Below are positions 7,660 to 16,908 of a DNA stretch of 64,000 nt, piece after piece (the first letter of the stretch is position 1; each line of letters begins with the position of its first letter). The stretch is from Rikenellaceae bacterium (GTDB taxonomy: Bacteria > Bacteroidota > Bacteroidia > Bacteroidales > Rikenellaceae). The notes beneath the pieces were generated by a model. The model made no database searches. It was not told the origin of the DNA and worked only from the letters and a program-made list of their open reading frames with translations. The stretch covers positions 1-64,000 of the forward strand of contig SUZX01000009.1 in the NCBI GenBank assembly GCA_015059735.1. The letters are read 5' to 3'. The translations under genes were made by a program, and so were the position numbers.

Positions 7660-8433
7660 ATGTTTCAAAAGCTACTTCTCCTCATCGGAAGCCTGTTTGC
7701 CATCACCCAAGCGCATGCTTGGGGGCAAAAAGGCCATGACGTTACTGCCTATATTGCCGAGCAACATTTGACAAACAATGTCGCCAAGAAGATCGATAAA
7801 CTACTCGAAGGTCATTCGTTGGTTTATTATGCCAACTGGCTCGATCATGCCAGCCATACTGAGGAGTATGCCTATACCAAAACTTGGCATTACCGCAATG
7901 TCGATGAAGGCAAAACATTAAACTCCTTACCGTTAAATCCCGATGGTGATGTAGTACAGGCTATCAACGAACTCATAGCTCAACTCAAATCCCAAACCCT
8001 AACTGCCGAGAAAGAAAAAGTGTACTTGAAAATGCTGATCCACCTTGTCGGCGATCTCCATTGTCCGATGCACTTGGGCAGGGCGACCGACTTGGGTGGC
8101 AACCGACGACCGGTTAGCATATTTGGCAAACCGGAGAATCTCCATTCCGTATGGGACACGGCAATCCCCGAAGCTATACATAAATGGAGTTATACCGAAT
8201 GGCAACAACAAATCGACCGAGCCGATGAAGATGAGATAAACCATATCGTTGCCGGCACTCCATATAGTTGGGCAGAAGAGACTTGGGCTCTATGTTGCGA
8301 GATCTACGATTTTACTCCCGAAGGGACAAAAATATCCTACGATTATCTAAACAAATACGCCCCCGTTGTCGAGCAACAATTCCTGCGTGGCGGATTGCGT
8401 TTGGCGCATCTGTTAAACGAGATTTATAAGTGA
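7660..8433 (+). CDS. Secreted S1/P1-type zinc nuclease
   Basis: The 257-residue protein has a signal peptide ending AHA, leaving Trp21 as the mature N-terminus, which is essential because the N-terminal Trp ligates zinc in this family. All nine zinc ligands of P1 nuclease have visible equivalents: Trp21, His26, Asp62, His77, His128, Asp132, His138, His162 and Asp166. It should cut single-stranded RNA and DNA in the periplasm or outside, perhaps for nucleotide scavenging. It starts seven bases after rho, so it may be co-transcribed. Its stop codon overlaps the 3' end of the convergent lipoprotein ORF by 10 bases. Confidence 0.93.
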   Translation: MFQKLLLLIGSLFAITQAHAWGQKGHDVTAYIAEQHLTNNVAKKIDKLLEGHSLVYYANWLDHASHTEEYAYTKTWHYRNVDEGKTLNSLPLNPDGDVVQAINELIAQLKSQTLTAEKEKVYLKMLIHLVGDLHCPMHLGRATDLGGNRRPVSIFGKPENLHSVWDTAIPEAIHKWSYTEWQQQIDRADEDEINHIVAGTPYSWAEETWALCCEIYDFTPEGTKISYDYLNKYAPVVEQQFLRGGLRLAHLLNEIYK

Positions 8434-9070
8434 TTTGGATTTTTCACCCCCTCTTCGATTCTTAAAAGATTTTGGAATATATTACTTTCTTCATTTTCAA
8501 GAGACTTGTATATTTCAAAGAGCGTTTCCTCTCCATATTTATCTATAAATTGTTGGAGCGTTAAATATTTTTTGGTGTCCGGATCATACACCTGTTCCAC
8601 AACAGTTCCATTTTTTACAACCAAATAAATCCGTTTATATTTGGCATCCTCCAAAGCCTTTGCGATGTCATATCGAACATTCTTTCGAATTTTCTCCCGT
8701 ACAACAGGCAATGGTTTATCTACAACAGGTAATGGTTTATCAAACACAACCGCTACTCCCGATGCAACTCGATAACTGCTATATTTTGTCTTATATATCT
8801 CTACGTTATATCCGACCAATCCATTAGCACCAATTTTTTTGCCTTATTCACCATTTGATCCAACAACTCTTGATAATTTAACTTCTTATTTGTCTCTAAT
8901 ACTAAATTTCCAATAGCCACATAGGATCGGCCCGTAAAATCGGAAAGATTCGACACCGTAAATCCGGATTTTGCATATTTTTGGAAATCCGTATAATAAA
9001 AGGTAGAATAATAAGAACAGCCGGTCAACAACGAGCACAATACACTTGTCAAAAGTAAATATTTCTTCAT
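8424..9070 (-). pseudogene. Frameshifted lipoprotein (or -1 frameshifted gene) split at an A7 run
   Basis: Two overlapping minus-strand ORFs look like one gene. The first (8801-9070) has a lipobox, LLTGC (Cys18), and ends in an out-of-frame tail (KKLVLMDWSDIT). The second (8424-8819) lacks a signal. Shifting -1 at GCAAAAAAATTGG turns the junction into KAKKIGANGLVGYNVE, a sensible continuation resembling the LGAN(A/G) motif of YbjQ-like domains. The run is A-AAA-AAA in frame, a classic slippery heptamer, so programmed -1 shifting, transcriptional slippage, phase variation, a true one-base deletion or a sequencing error are all open. The C-terminal half carries a duplicated DKPLPVV unit. The function is unknown. 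Confidence 0.7.
8701..8742 (-). repeat. 21-bp tandem duplication in the lipoprotein gene
   Basis: Two adjacent 21-base units (ACAACAGG[C/T]AATGGTTTATC on the plus strand) differ at two positions and encode the heptapeptide repeat DKPLPVV twice. The reading frame is kept. Confidence 0.85.
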
Positions 9071-9111
9071 AGCAAATCGAAAAATTAAAGTTTCGGCAAA
9101 TGTAAGAAATT

Positions 9112-9121
9112 CCCCCCCCCC
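9112..9121. repeat. C10 homopolymer tract in a divergent promoter region
   Basis: Ten consecutive C residues lie between the start of the minus-strand lipoprotein and the plus-strand C10 protease, 41 bases from the former start. Such tracts slip during replication and can change promoter spacing. Confidence 0.9.
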
Positions 9122-9236
9122 TCAAAATTTTCGGGTAGGAACTTAACCCTCAACAAAAAATATTTTAATATCATTTGCAGTTAACAAATTAATTTGTACC
9201 TTGCAACACAATATATTCGCTATATCCAAAAGCACC

Positions 9237-11003
9237 ATGAAACATAGCTACCTATTTGCATTATTTGCTCTCCTACTGATCCCCTGCATGGCTTTTGCAG
9301 ACTCGGTAACCCAAGAACAAGCATTGGCCAAAGCCGTCCAATTTTTCATGAGCGGCAAAGGCACCCGCACGACGCCTCGATTGGAGATGGTTTTTGACGG
9401 CGAAACCACCACTACACGCGCAACCACCCAACCGGCTTTTTATGTCTTTAACCGAACCGACGCATCCGGCTTTGTAATCATTGCCGGCGACGATGTAGCA
9501 GCACCGCTGATCGGTTATTCGCACCAAAATAATTTCGACGCGAACGACATACCCGACAACTTGCGTTGGTGGCTCGACGAGATACGTGCGACAATCAACG
9601 ATGCTCGCGACAAAGGCCTCGCCCCCTATTATGACCAAAACATCGTAAACTCCAGCACAGAAATAGTATTACAAACTGCCACATGGGGGCAGCGTACTCC
9701 TTATAACAATGACTGTCCTCTTCTGAATGGTACTCGTTGTATAACAGGATGTGTCCAAACCGCTGCCGCAATTATCTGCAAATACTTCAAGTGGCCTACC
9801 GATATTTCGGGCACTGTACCGGCATATACCACCTCAACGGAGGGTATTAAGGTTCCTGAGCGCACACTTTCGGGCTACAATTTCGATTTGATGCCCAATT
9901 CATACAAGTCGGGATACACAACCGCACAAGCCGCAGAGGTTGCTCGCTTGATGGCCGATTTAGGCTCAATGACTCAAGCAAATTATGGCACGAGTGCCAC
10001 AGGTGCCTCCACCAGCAAAATTCCCACATCCCTTGCAACCTACATGCGTTATAACAAAGGAAGTCGCTATCTTACCAAAATATCCTTCTCCGATAGTGAA
10101 TGGATTACCATGCTCAAAGCCGAGATCGACGCCAATCACCCCTGCATTTACAAGGGTAATCATATAACCTCCGGAGGTGGTCACGCATGGGTAATGGATG
10201 GCTATAACTCCAATGGTTTGATCCATTTCAATTGGGGTTGGAACGGTAGTTCCAACGGTTTCTTCAACATATCACCAACGGCATCCGACAAGCATAACTA
10301 CGCAAATAATCAGGCTTGCGCATTCGATATGATACCCGACCGCGATGGTACCTCCAACTATACCGATCTTGTGATGACTAGCTCCACTTCCAACGGTGCT
10401 GTCAAAGGGTTATCAACAACTGCCACCAGTTTTAAGCAGGGGGATACTTTCAAAGCATCATTTTGCGCTTTTAATTATGGCAACACGCTTTACACCGGGA
10501 AAATCCGTTTGGAGCATTTTTCGAAAAACGGAGAAATGAAAGGAGCTGTTTCAAAAGAATATAGTTGGAGCGATGTAAAAATTAACAGCGGTTACTCCTA
10601 TAACAACACCGTCGCATGTACCATCACCGAACCTATCAGATCGGGCGACTATATAGCCGGTGTCTTTTGGGAGCGAAATAAGCAACGCTGGGAGATTATC
10701 CGCAATCGGACAGATGTTCCCTCCCGTATTATTCTCATGGAAAATCTGCAAATCAGCTACGAAGCACTACGCACTACAACCTCGATGGAATTCGACCGTG
10801 CAACGCGCGCATTGAAATTCACATGCGACTATCCCGATGTTACATTTACTCTTTTGAACTCCACCGGCTCAAAAATAGCATCACAAACTTATCAAGAGAC
10901 TCCTATCACGTTTGACTGCTCGAAACTTGCAACCGGCAAATATACGGTTCAAGTCAGTCATCAGGAGATCTCCACACCTATAACCTTTACCATTGTGTTC
11001 TAA
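9237..11003 (+). CDS. Secreted C10-family cysteine protease (streptopain/interpain-like)
   Basis: The track opens at 9201, but the ATG at 9237 (MKHSYLFALFALLL) starts directly at the signal peptide, so I use it (588 residues). After the signal comes a propeptide of the C10 type, then the protease with catalytic Cys172 in TGCVQTAAAI, His316 in GGGHAWVMDGY, and the FNWGWNG segment. The last about 230 residues form beta-rich C-terminal domains, with a final segment (VTFTLLNSTGSKIA..KYTVQVSH) like a sorting or adhesion domain. C10 enzymes include SpeB and Prevotella interpain, which degrade host proteins. A fimbrillin-like lipoprotein gene follows after 18 bases. Confidence 0.92.
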   Translation: MKHSYLFALFALLLIPCMAFADSVTQEQALAKAVQFFMSGKGTRTTPRLEMVFDGETTTTRATTQPAFYVFNRTDASGFVIIAGDDVAAPLIGYSHQNNFDANDIPDNLRWWLDEIRATINDARDKGLAPYYDQNIVNSSTEIVLQTATWGQRTPYNNDCPLLNGTRCITGCVQTAAAIICKYFKWPTDISGTVPAYTTSTEGIKVPERTLSGYNFDLMPNSYKSGYTTAQAAEVARLMADLGSMTQANYGTSATGASTSKIPTSLATYMRYNKGSRYLTKISFSDSEWITMLKAEIDANHPCIYKGNHITSGGGHAWVMDGYNSNGLIHFNWGWNGSSNGFFNISPTASDKHNYANNQACAFDMIPDRDGTSNYTDLVMTSSTSNGAVKGLSTTATSFKQGDTFKASFCAFNYGNTLYTGKIRLEHFSKNGEMKGAVSKEYSWSDVKINSGYSYNNTVACTITEPIRSGDYIAGVFWERNKQRWEIIRNRTDVPSRIILMENLQISYEALRTTTSMEFDRATRALKFTCDYPDVTFTLLNSTGSKIASQTYQETPITFDCSKLATGKYTVQVSHQEISTPITFTIVF

Positions 11004-11021
11004 TTCTCGATACAGATAAAG

Positions 11022-12134
11022 ATGAAAAAGTTGCATAATATATTATTTCTGCTGTTCATGTTACTCATGGCAGCATGTAGCAAGGAAGATGAGGGACCGG
11101 CTCCCACAAGAATCACCTTTACCACCGATATTCAAACCCGAGCTACCGGAGTTTCGGTCATGTCGAATTTCAAAGATGGTGATGCCATGCACATCTTCCG
11201 TAGCTCCTCCAATTCGGATGCCAACGATCGTTTGGTTACTTACCGAGCAACATATAACAACTCCACATGGGCTGTATCACCTATTGCCACCATCCGAGGC
11301 AAGGAGAAATTCTATTTCTTCGCCACTTATCCTGCTTCAAAGAGCACTTCGGCAATCGATCCGTTGGCCATTCCTATTGATGTGACCGCTCAAACCGACT
11401 ACCTCTATTCCGGATCGGGAGTTATGGCCACAGAATCCCAACCTACCGTCGCCTTTCAAATGCACCATGCAATGGCTGTTATCGCCTTCAATATTCAAAG
11501 CTATGTGGGAGGCAAATTAACGGCTATCAAAATCGGCAACGACAAATTCCCCAGCAAGGGCGAATTGCGTGTAACAAACGGCAGAACCACGCCTACGGCC
11601 TATGGTGCCTATACCAAAAACTGTGATTTGTCACTGACTTCTACGGGATGGACCTCGAATCACCCCGCAATCTTCGCAATTCCCCACCAAATCGGAGTAG
11701 AGGGTCTTCCGGTGGAACTCACCATCGACGGTCAGGTATATACCGTGAATATTCCGGCAATGCAACTTCTGCAAGCCTACAAATATGTCATCTATATAGT
11801 ACGAACCGCACAAGGTGTTACACTGCAAGCCGACAAGACCGAAGCAATTCATCTGATGGACACAACTCAGGAGATAGCTGACATTTCATACGGGCATATC
11901 TCGATCCGCCACAACCAAAGCGTATTTACCATGCCTACGATTTCGGGGTCGCAACACTATGGAATCATCTATTGGGGCGATGGTTCGCAAAATGACTATC
12001 CGGCTACCACCCCCCACACATACTCCTCTGCCGGCAGCTACGAGGTGGGTATTGATCTATGGAATGTGGAATCTGCAAAAGTTACGTTCCCCAATCTGGA
12101 AGGACTGGAAGAGATTAATTTATCAAAATTCTAA
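11022..12134 (+). CDS. Fimbrillin-like lipoprotein with C-terminal PKD-like domain
   Basis: The 370-residue product has a lipobox LMAAC (Cys19) and the pattern of Bacteroidales fimbrillin/Mfa-type lipoproteins: ITFTTDIQTRATG after the anchor, FKDGDAMHIFR, then HHAMAVIAFNI, which is typical of the first beta sandwich. A PKD-like domain follows at about 315-360 (IIYWGDGS..HTYSSAGSYEVGI). It is probably surface-exposed, and its 18-base distance from the C10 protease suggests joint expression. Gingipain-type proteases mature fimbrillins in Porphyromonas; whether the neighbour does so here is only inference. It is unclear if it polymerises. Confidence 0.8.
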   Translation: MKKLHNILFLLFMLLMAACSKEDEGPAPTRITFTTDIQTRATGVSVMSNFKDGDAMHIFRSSSNSDANDRLVTYRATYNNSTWAVSPIATIRGKEKFYFFATYPASKSTSAIDPLAIPIDVTAQTDYLYSGSGVMATESQPTVAFQMHHAMAVIAFNIQSYVGGKLTAIKIGNDKFPSKGELRVTNGRTTPTAYGAYTKNCDLSLTSTGWTSNHPAIFAIPHQIGVEGLPVELTIDGQVYTVNIPAMQLLQAYKYVIYIVRTAQGVTLQADKTEAIHLMDTTQEIADISYGHISIRHNQSVFTMPTISGSQHYGIIYWGDGSQNDYPATTPHTYSSAGSYEVGIDLWNVESAKVTFPNLEGLEEINLSKF

Positions 12135-12211
12135 ATCTTCAAAAGCCGAAACGCCCGAAAATCGAGCTCCCGCAATGCTCCGATTTCGACCAAAGGTTTG
12201 ATATAATCACC

Positions 12212-12244
12212 AAAAAGAGGTTTGCATGCAGACCTCTTTTTTTT
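12212..12244 (+). terminator. Terminator after the protease/fimbrillin operon
   Basis: AAAAAGAGGT pairs with ACCTCTTTTT around TTGCATGCAG, followed by more T residues. From here to the ettA promoter (12245-12576) I see no supported gene; short ORFs on both strands lack any recognisable family pattern. Confidence 0.9.
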
Positions 12245-12576
12245 GTGTAGCGGAAGAGAGACTTAAATACATCGATTCTAGAAGTATCACAATCTATTTT
12301 ACTATTGTAAATCAACCAATTATACAACAAAACGCTATTATCGGGCACAAGGGAAATTTGCAAATCCGCATAAAAACTATACACGCCATAGGCAGAGTTT
12401 TGCCAAGCTACGAAAAGCAAGAATGAATAAATTCACAAAAGAGCAACAGATTTTTCCCTTTTTCCAAACCCCATAGCAGTTTGTCGGCATCATCCGTTTG
12501 AAGAAGTCCGTGTTGGATATTTGCTCTACGACATAGATTTTCTCCGCTTTTATTTCGTTATTTCGCCTTTTGATCT

Positions 12577-12584
12577 TATCTTTG
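12577..12584 (+). promoter_or_regulatory. -7 element upstream of ettA
   Basis: TATCTTTG, an exact TAnnTTTG match, lies 31 bases before the ettA ATG. Confidence 0.6.
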
Positions 12585-12615
12585 CAAGAATTCGAAACTA
12601 TAAAACATTAGATAT

Positions 12616-14289
12616 ATGGCAGACGAAAAAATCATCTTTTCAATGGTAGGTGTTTCGAAAACCTTTACCAATCAGAAAAAGGTGCTCAACAACATCTACC
12701 TTTCCTTCTTTTATGGTGCCAAAATCGGTATCATCGGTCTTAACGGTTCGGGTAAATCAACCCTGATGAAGATTATCGCCGGTATTGACAAAAACTTTCA
12801 GGGAGAAGTGGTTTTCTCCCCGGGCTATACGGTAGGCTATTTGGAACAAGAGCCGCAACTCGACGACAGCAAAACCGTACGCGAAGTGGTCGAGGAGGGT
12901 TGTGCATCAACAATGGCTCTGTTGAACGAATATAATCAGATCAACGAAAAACTTTGTGAGCCCATGTCGGACGACGAAATGGCTCGTTTGATCGAACGTC
13001 AAGGTGAACTATACGAGCAAATCGACCAAGTAAACGGATGGGAGATTGACAGCGTTTTGGAGCGTGCAATGGATGCTCTGCGTTGTCCCGACTCCGATCA
13101 ACCGGTAAAAGTTCTTTCGGGTGGCGAGCGTCGCCGCGTGGCGTTGTGCCGGTTATTACTCCAACAACCCGATGTTTTACTGCTCGACGAGCCGACCAAC
13201 CACCTCGATGCAGAATCGATCGATTGGCTCGAACAGCACCTGCAACAATATCAAGGAACAGTAATCGCCGTAACACACGACCGCTATTTCTTGGACAATG
13301 TTGCCGGTTGGATCTTGGAATTGGATCGTGGCGAAGGTATTCCGTGGAAAGGCAACTATTCGGGTTGGTTGGAGCAGAAGACCGCCCGTATGGCTATGGA
13401 GGAGAAACAAGAATCGAAACGCCGCAAAACCCTCGAACGCGAGTTGGAATGGGTACGCATGTCGCCGTCGGGTCGTCATGCCAAATCTAAGGCACGTTTG
13501 TCGGCCTACGACAAGTTGATGAACGAAGACACCAAACAGAAGGAGGAGAAACTCGAAATTTTCATTCCAAACGGTCCGCGTTTGGGCGATGTAGTTATCG
13601 AAGCCCACGATGTCAAAAAAGCATTTGGCGATCGCGTGCTTTACGAACATCTCGATTTCTCATTGCCTCCCGCAGGTATTGTTGGAGTCATCGGTCCGAA
13701 CGGTACGGGCAAGACTACCCTATTCCGTATGATCATGGGGCTCGATGAGCCGACCGAAGGATCATTCCGCGTAGGTCCGACCGTGAAGTTGGCATATGTC
13801 GATCAGCAACACAAGTCAATCGACCCCGAAAAAACCGTTTACGAAGTGGTTTCGGGTGGTGCCGATCTTATCATGCTGGGTAACCGTCAGGTAAATGCAC
13901 GAGCTTATGTAGCACGTTTCAACTTCTCGGGAGCCGATCAAGAGAAAAAGTGCGGCATGTTATCGGGAGGTGAGCGCAATCGCTTACACTTAGCCTTAGC
14001 TTTGAAAGAGGAGGGCAACGTATTATTGCTTGACGAGCCGACTAACGATATTGATGTCAACACATTGCGAGCATTAGAGGAGGGCCTTGAAAACTTCGCA
14101 GGTTGTGCTGTGGTTATCTCCCACGACCGTTGGTTCCTCGACCGTATTGCCACACACATCCTCTCGTTCGAAGGTGATTCAAAGGTTGTCTTCTATCAAG
14201 GATCGTATAGCGAATACGAAGAGTGGAAAAAGGCACAAGGCGAGGATACCACTCCCAAACGTGTTAAATACAAGAAACTGATAGAGTAA
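12616..14289 (+). CDS. ettA: ABC-F translation factor EttA
   Basis: EttA is a ribosome-associated ATPase that senses the energy state and gates the first peptide-bond step. The 557 residues match the E. coli length (555). Two ABC cassettes are present: Walker A GLNGSGKST (41-49) and GPNGTGKTT, signatures LSGGERRR and LSGGERNR, and Walker B LLLDEPTNHLD and LLLDEPTNDID. There are no membrane segments. The E-site arm and the charged linker (about 245-300, ESKRRKTLERELEWVR) are visible. It heads a likely operon with the Ntn-hydrolase, hisS and the S41 protease. Confidence 0.95.
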   Translation: MADEKIIFSMVGVSKTFTNQKKVLNNIYLSFFYGAKIGIIGLNGSGKSTLMKIIAGIDKNFQGEVVFSPGYTVGYLEQEPQLDDSKTVREVVEEGCASTMALLNEYNQINEKLCEPMSDDEMARLIERQGELYEQIDQVNGWEIDSVLERAMDALRCPDSDQPVKVLSGGERRRVALCRLLLQQPDVLLLDEPTNHLDAESIDWLEQHLQQYQGTVIAVTHDRYFLDNVAGWILELDRGEGIPWKGNYSGWLEQKTARMAMEEKQESKRRKTLERELEWVRMSPSGRHAKSKARLSAYDKLMNEDTKQKEEKLEIFIPNGPRLGDVVIEAHDVKKAFGDRVLYEHLDFSLPPAGIVGVIGPNGTGKTTLFRMIMGLDEPTEGSFRVGPTVKLAYVDQQHKSIDPEKTVYEVVSGGADLIMLGNRQVNARAYVARFNFSGADQEKKCGMLSGGERNRLHLALALKEEGNVLLLDEPTNDIDVNTLRALEEGLENFAGCAVVISHDRWFLDRIATHILSFEGDSKVVFYQGSYSEYEEWKKAQGEDTTPKRVKYKKLIE

Positions 14290-14299
14290 TATCATAAAT

Positions 14300-15517
14300 A
14301 TGATAACGAAGATTATTCTGCGCTTTGCCATCCTTTTCTTTATCGGCATCATGACATGTCCGATGGCAAAAGCTTGTACTTCCGCCGTCATTTCGGGTCG
14401 GGCAACTCGTTCGGGGCGACCTTTGTTGTGGAAACATCGAGATACCGGTTCCACAGAATGGAATCACATTGAGCATCTTAAAGGAAAACGTTTTGCTTAT
14501 ACAGGATTGGTTAATTCTGATGATAAAACCCGTAAAGAGGTTTGGGCCGGTGCCAACGAGCGTGGCTTTGCGATTATGAACACCGCCTCGTATAATATGA
14601 AACCCGACTCACTGAAATATCTTCCCGAACGCGAAGGAGAGATCATGAAGCAGGCTTTGGGAGAGTGTGCCAACGTCACTGAGTTTGAAGAGTTTTTGAA
14701 AAAGATGCCGCAACCTCGCGCTTTGGAAACTAACTTTGGAGTGATAGATGCCGAAGGCAATGCTGCCTATTTTGAGGTTTGGGATTATGGTTACACGAAA
14801 TACGATGTAAACGACTCCATTCAAGCTCCTAACGGCTATATCATTCGTTCGAACTATTCATTCTCCGGAGTTCAAGACGATGGCAAGGGTTATATTCGTT
14901 ACCAAAATGCCGAGTACCTCATACATCGGGCATACGCAACGGGAGAACTCTCGGCCGAGTGGATATTTTCTTCGGCTTCTCGTTCGTTTTTCAACGCAAT
15001 GCTTGGCGAAGATCTGTTGAGTGGCATAACCCCGAAAAAATGGGCTGTTGATCAAGATTACATTCCACGTTACTCATCAAGCGCATCGATTGTTATAGAA
15101 GGTGTTGCATCCGGAGAATCGGTGGATGCCACAACTATTTATAGCGTTCTCGGTTATCCGCCTTGTAGTTATGCCGTTGCAGCTTGGGTCAAGGCTGGTA
15201 GCGATATTGCCGGAGTAATTGCTGGCCAAGAGAAGGGTCGATCGTCAGCCAATCGTTTGTCGGTAACCTTAAAACACAATGTATTCCCAATTAAACGGGG
15301 AAATGGCAAGCATTATATGCGTATAGATCTTATTGCCCGCAGCATCGCCGCATTACGTCCGTATGAACAAAAATTCATCCGTGCAGCCGGTGCTACCCGC
15401 GATCGTATTGCAAAAGAGGGTTTCAAGAAAGAGTTTGTCAGCGAATACAACCAATATATAGCCTCTTCAGTTCCGAATATCGAAGAAATTGTTAACAAAG
15501 TAATAGTAGGAAAATAA
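14300..15517 (+). CDS. Exported Ntn-hydrolase, C45/choloylglycine-hydrolase-like
   Basis: The signal peptide ends MAKA and leaves Cys26 (CTSAVISG) as the mature N-terminal nucleophile, the defining feature of the N-terminal-nucleophile hydrolases. The rest ([40 protein letters not shown]) fits the acyl-CoA:6-APA acyltransferase-like (peptidase C45) and linear-amide hydrolase group. The 405 residues are longer than bile salt hydrolases (about 320). It should cleave an amide bond in the periplasm; whether bile salts, N-acyl amino acids or peptides are the substrate cannot be told. It starts 10 bases after ettA and ends 5 bases before hisS, so it is in the operon. Confidence 0.82.
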   Translation: MITKIILRFAILFFIGIMTCPMAKACTSAVISGRATRSGRPLLWKHRDTGSTEWNHIEHLKGKRFAYTGLVNSDDKTRKEVWAGANERGFAIMNTASYNMKPDSLKYLPEREGEIMKQALGECANVTEFEEFLKKMPQPRALETNFGVIDAEGNAAYFEVWDYGYTKYDVNDSIQAPNGYIIRSNYSFSGVQDDGKGYIRYQNAEYLIHRAYATGELSAEWIFSSASRSFFNAMLGEDLLSGITPKKWAVDQDYIPRYSSSASIVIEGVASGESVDATTIYSVLGYPPCSYAVAAWVKAGSDIAGVIAGQEKGRSSANRLSVTLKHNVFPIKRGNGKHYMRIDLIARSIAALRPYEQKFIRAAGATRDRIAKEGFKKEFVSEYNQYIASSVPNIEEIVNKVIVGK

Positions 15518-15522
15518 TTTAT

Positions 15523-16872
15523 ATGGCACAAAAACCATCTATTCCAAAGGGAACACGCGATTTTTCTCCGGTGGAGATGATGCGTCGTCAATATATTTTC
15601 GAAACCATCAAGAGTGTCTTCCGTACCTACGGCTTTGCTCCGTTGGAGACCCCATCAATGGAGAACCTTTCAACCTTGTTGGGTAAATACGGCGACGAGG
15701 GGGATAAACTGCTCTTTAAGGTACTAAATTCGGGAGATTACGCTGTGGGACTTTCGGATAACGAAATTCGTCAAGCTTCGAAAATCTGCGAAAAGGGACT
15801 TCGTTACGATTTGACAGTACCTTTTGCACGATATGTCGTACAACATCAAGGCGAATTAGCATTCCCGTTCAAACGCTATCAAATCCAACCCGTATGGCGT
15901 GCCGATCGTCCACAGAAGGGACGTTACCGCGAGTTTTATCAATGTGATGTAGATGTGATCGGCACACGTTCATTGCTATGTGAGGTTGAGTTGGTGGAGA
16001 TCGTCGAACGCGTTTTCAAAGCTTTGGGAATCCGTGTGGCATTGAAAATGAATAACCGTAAAATTCTGTTCGGTATCGCCGAAGCGATCGGTCATGCCGA
16101 TAAAATGATGGATATTACGGTAGCTATTGACAAACTCGAAAAGATCGGATTGGAGCATGTAAAAGCCGAGTTGTTGGAACGAGGATTGTCGCAAGAAGCC
16201 GTTGACAAACTTCAACCTATTCTCGAATTAAGTGGCAACAATTGGCAAAAACTCGACAAATTAAGCGAGGTACTTGCTGCATCGGAGACCGGTTTGAAAG
16301 GTATCGATGAGATGCGTACCGTATTGGGTTATGTCGAGCGATCGGGAGTAACCCTCCCCGTCGAACTGGATCTCTCGTTGGCACGCGGTTTGAATTATTA
16401 TACAGGCGCAATCTTTGAGGTCAAAGCTCTCGATTTTGCCATTGGTTCGATTTGCGGTGGCGGTCGATACGATGACCTGACCGGTATTTTCGGGCTACCG
16501 AATCTTTCGGGGGTTGGCATTTCGTTTGGAGCAGATCGCATCTACGATGTGATGTGCGGTTTGGAACTCTTTCCCGAGGAGGTCAACTGCACAACCCGAG
16601 TACTCTTTGTCAATTTAGGAGAGGCCGAAGAAACTGCGGCTTTACCCTTGTTGCGTGAACTGCGCGATGCAGGAGTTGCTGCCGAGATCTACCCCGAAAG
16701 CAGCAAGATGAAAAAACAGATGGAATATGCCAATCGTCGTTCGATTCCTCTGGTTGTAATTATCGGTTCGCAAGAGTTGGAGAATGGAAGTGCCACAGTA
16801 AAAGACATGCGCACAGGAGAACAACGCAATATTGCCTTTGCAGATTTGGCAACTACTCTCTGCTCGGAATAA
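15523..16872 (+). CDS. hisS: Histidyl-tRNA synthetase
   Basis: A class II synthetase of 449 residues that charges tRNA-His. It starts with [14 protein letters not shown], has motif 2 ([19 protein letters not shown]), the histidine-specific signature [20 protein letters not shown] (histidine binding), and a C-terminal anticodon-binding domain (about 355-445). It follows the Ntn-hydrolase gene by five bases. There are no unusual insertions. Confidence 0.97.
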   Translation: MAQKPSIPKGTRDFSPVEMMRRQYIFETIKSVFRTYGFAPLETPSMENLSTLLGKYGDEGDKLLFKVLNSGDYAVGLSDNEIRQASKICEKGLRYDLTVPFARYVVQHQGELAFPFKRYQIQPVWRADRPQKGRYREFYQCDVDVIGTRSLLCEVELVEIVERVFKALGIRVALKMNNRKILFGIAEAIGHADKMMDITVAIDKLEKIGLEHVKAELLERGLSQEAVDKLQPILELSGNNWQKLDKLSEVLAASETGLKGIDEMRTVLGYVERSGVTLPVELDLSLARGLNYYTGAIFEVKALDFAIGSICGGGRYDDLTGIFGLPNLSGVGISFGADRIYDVMCGLELFPEEVNCTTRVLFVNLGEAEETAALPLLRELRDAGVAAEIYPESSKMKKQMEYANRRSIPLVVIIGSQELENGSATVKDMRTGEQRNIAFADLATTLCSE

Positions 16873-16908
16873 TTGACCTCAAAGGCGAGCGCGAAAAGAA
16901 AGAACTAT

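Noticed and set aside
12139-12426. Overlapping 93- and 66-codon ORFs before ettA
   Set aside because: No family pattern; one contains the terminator of the preceding operon.
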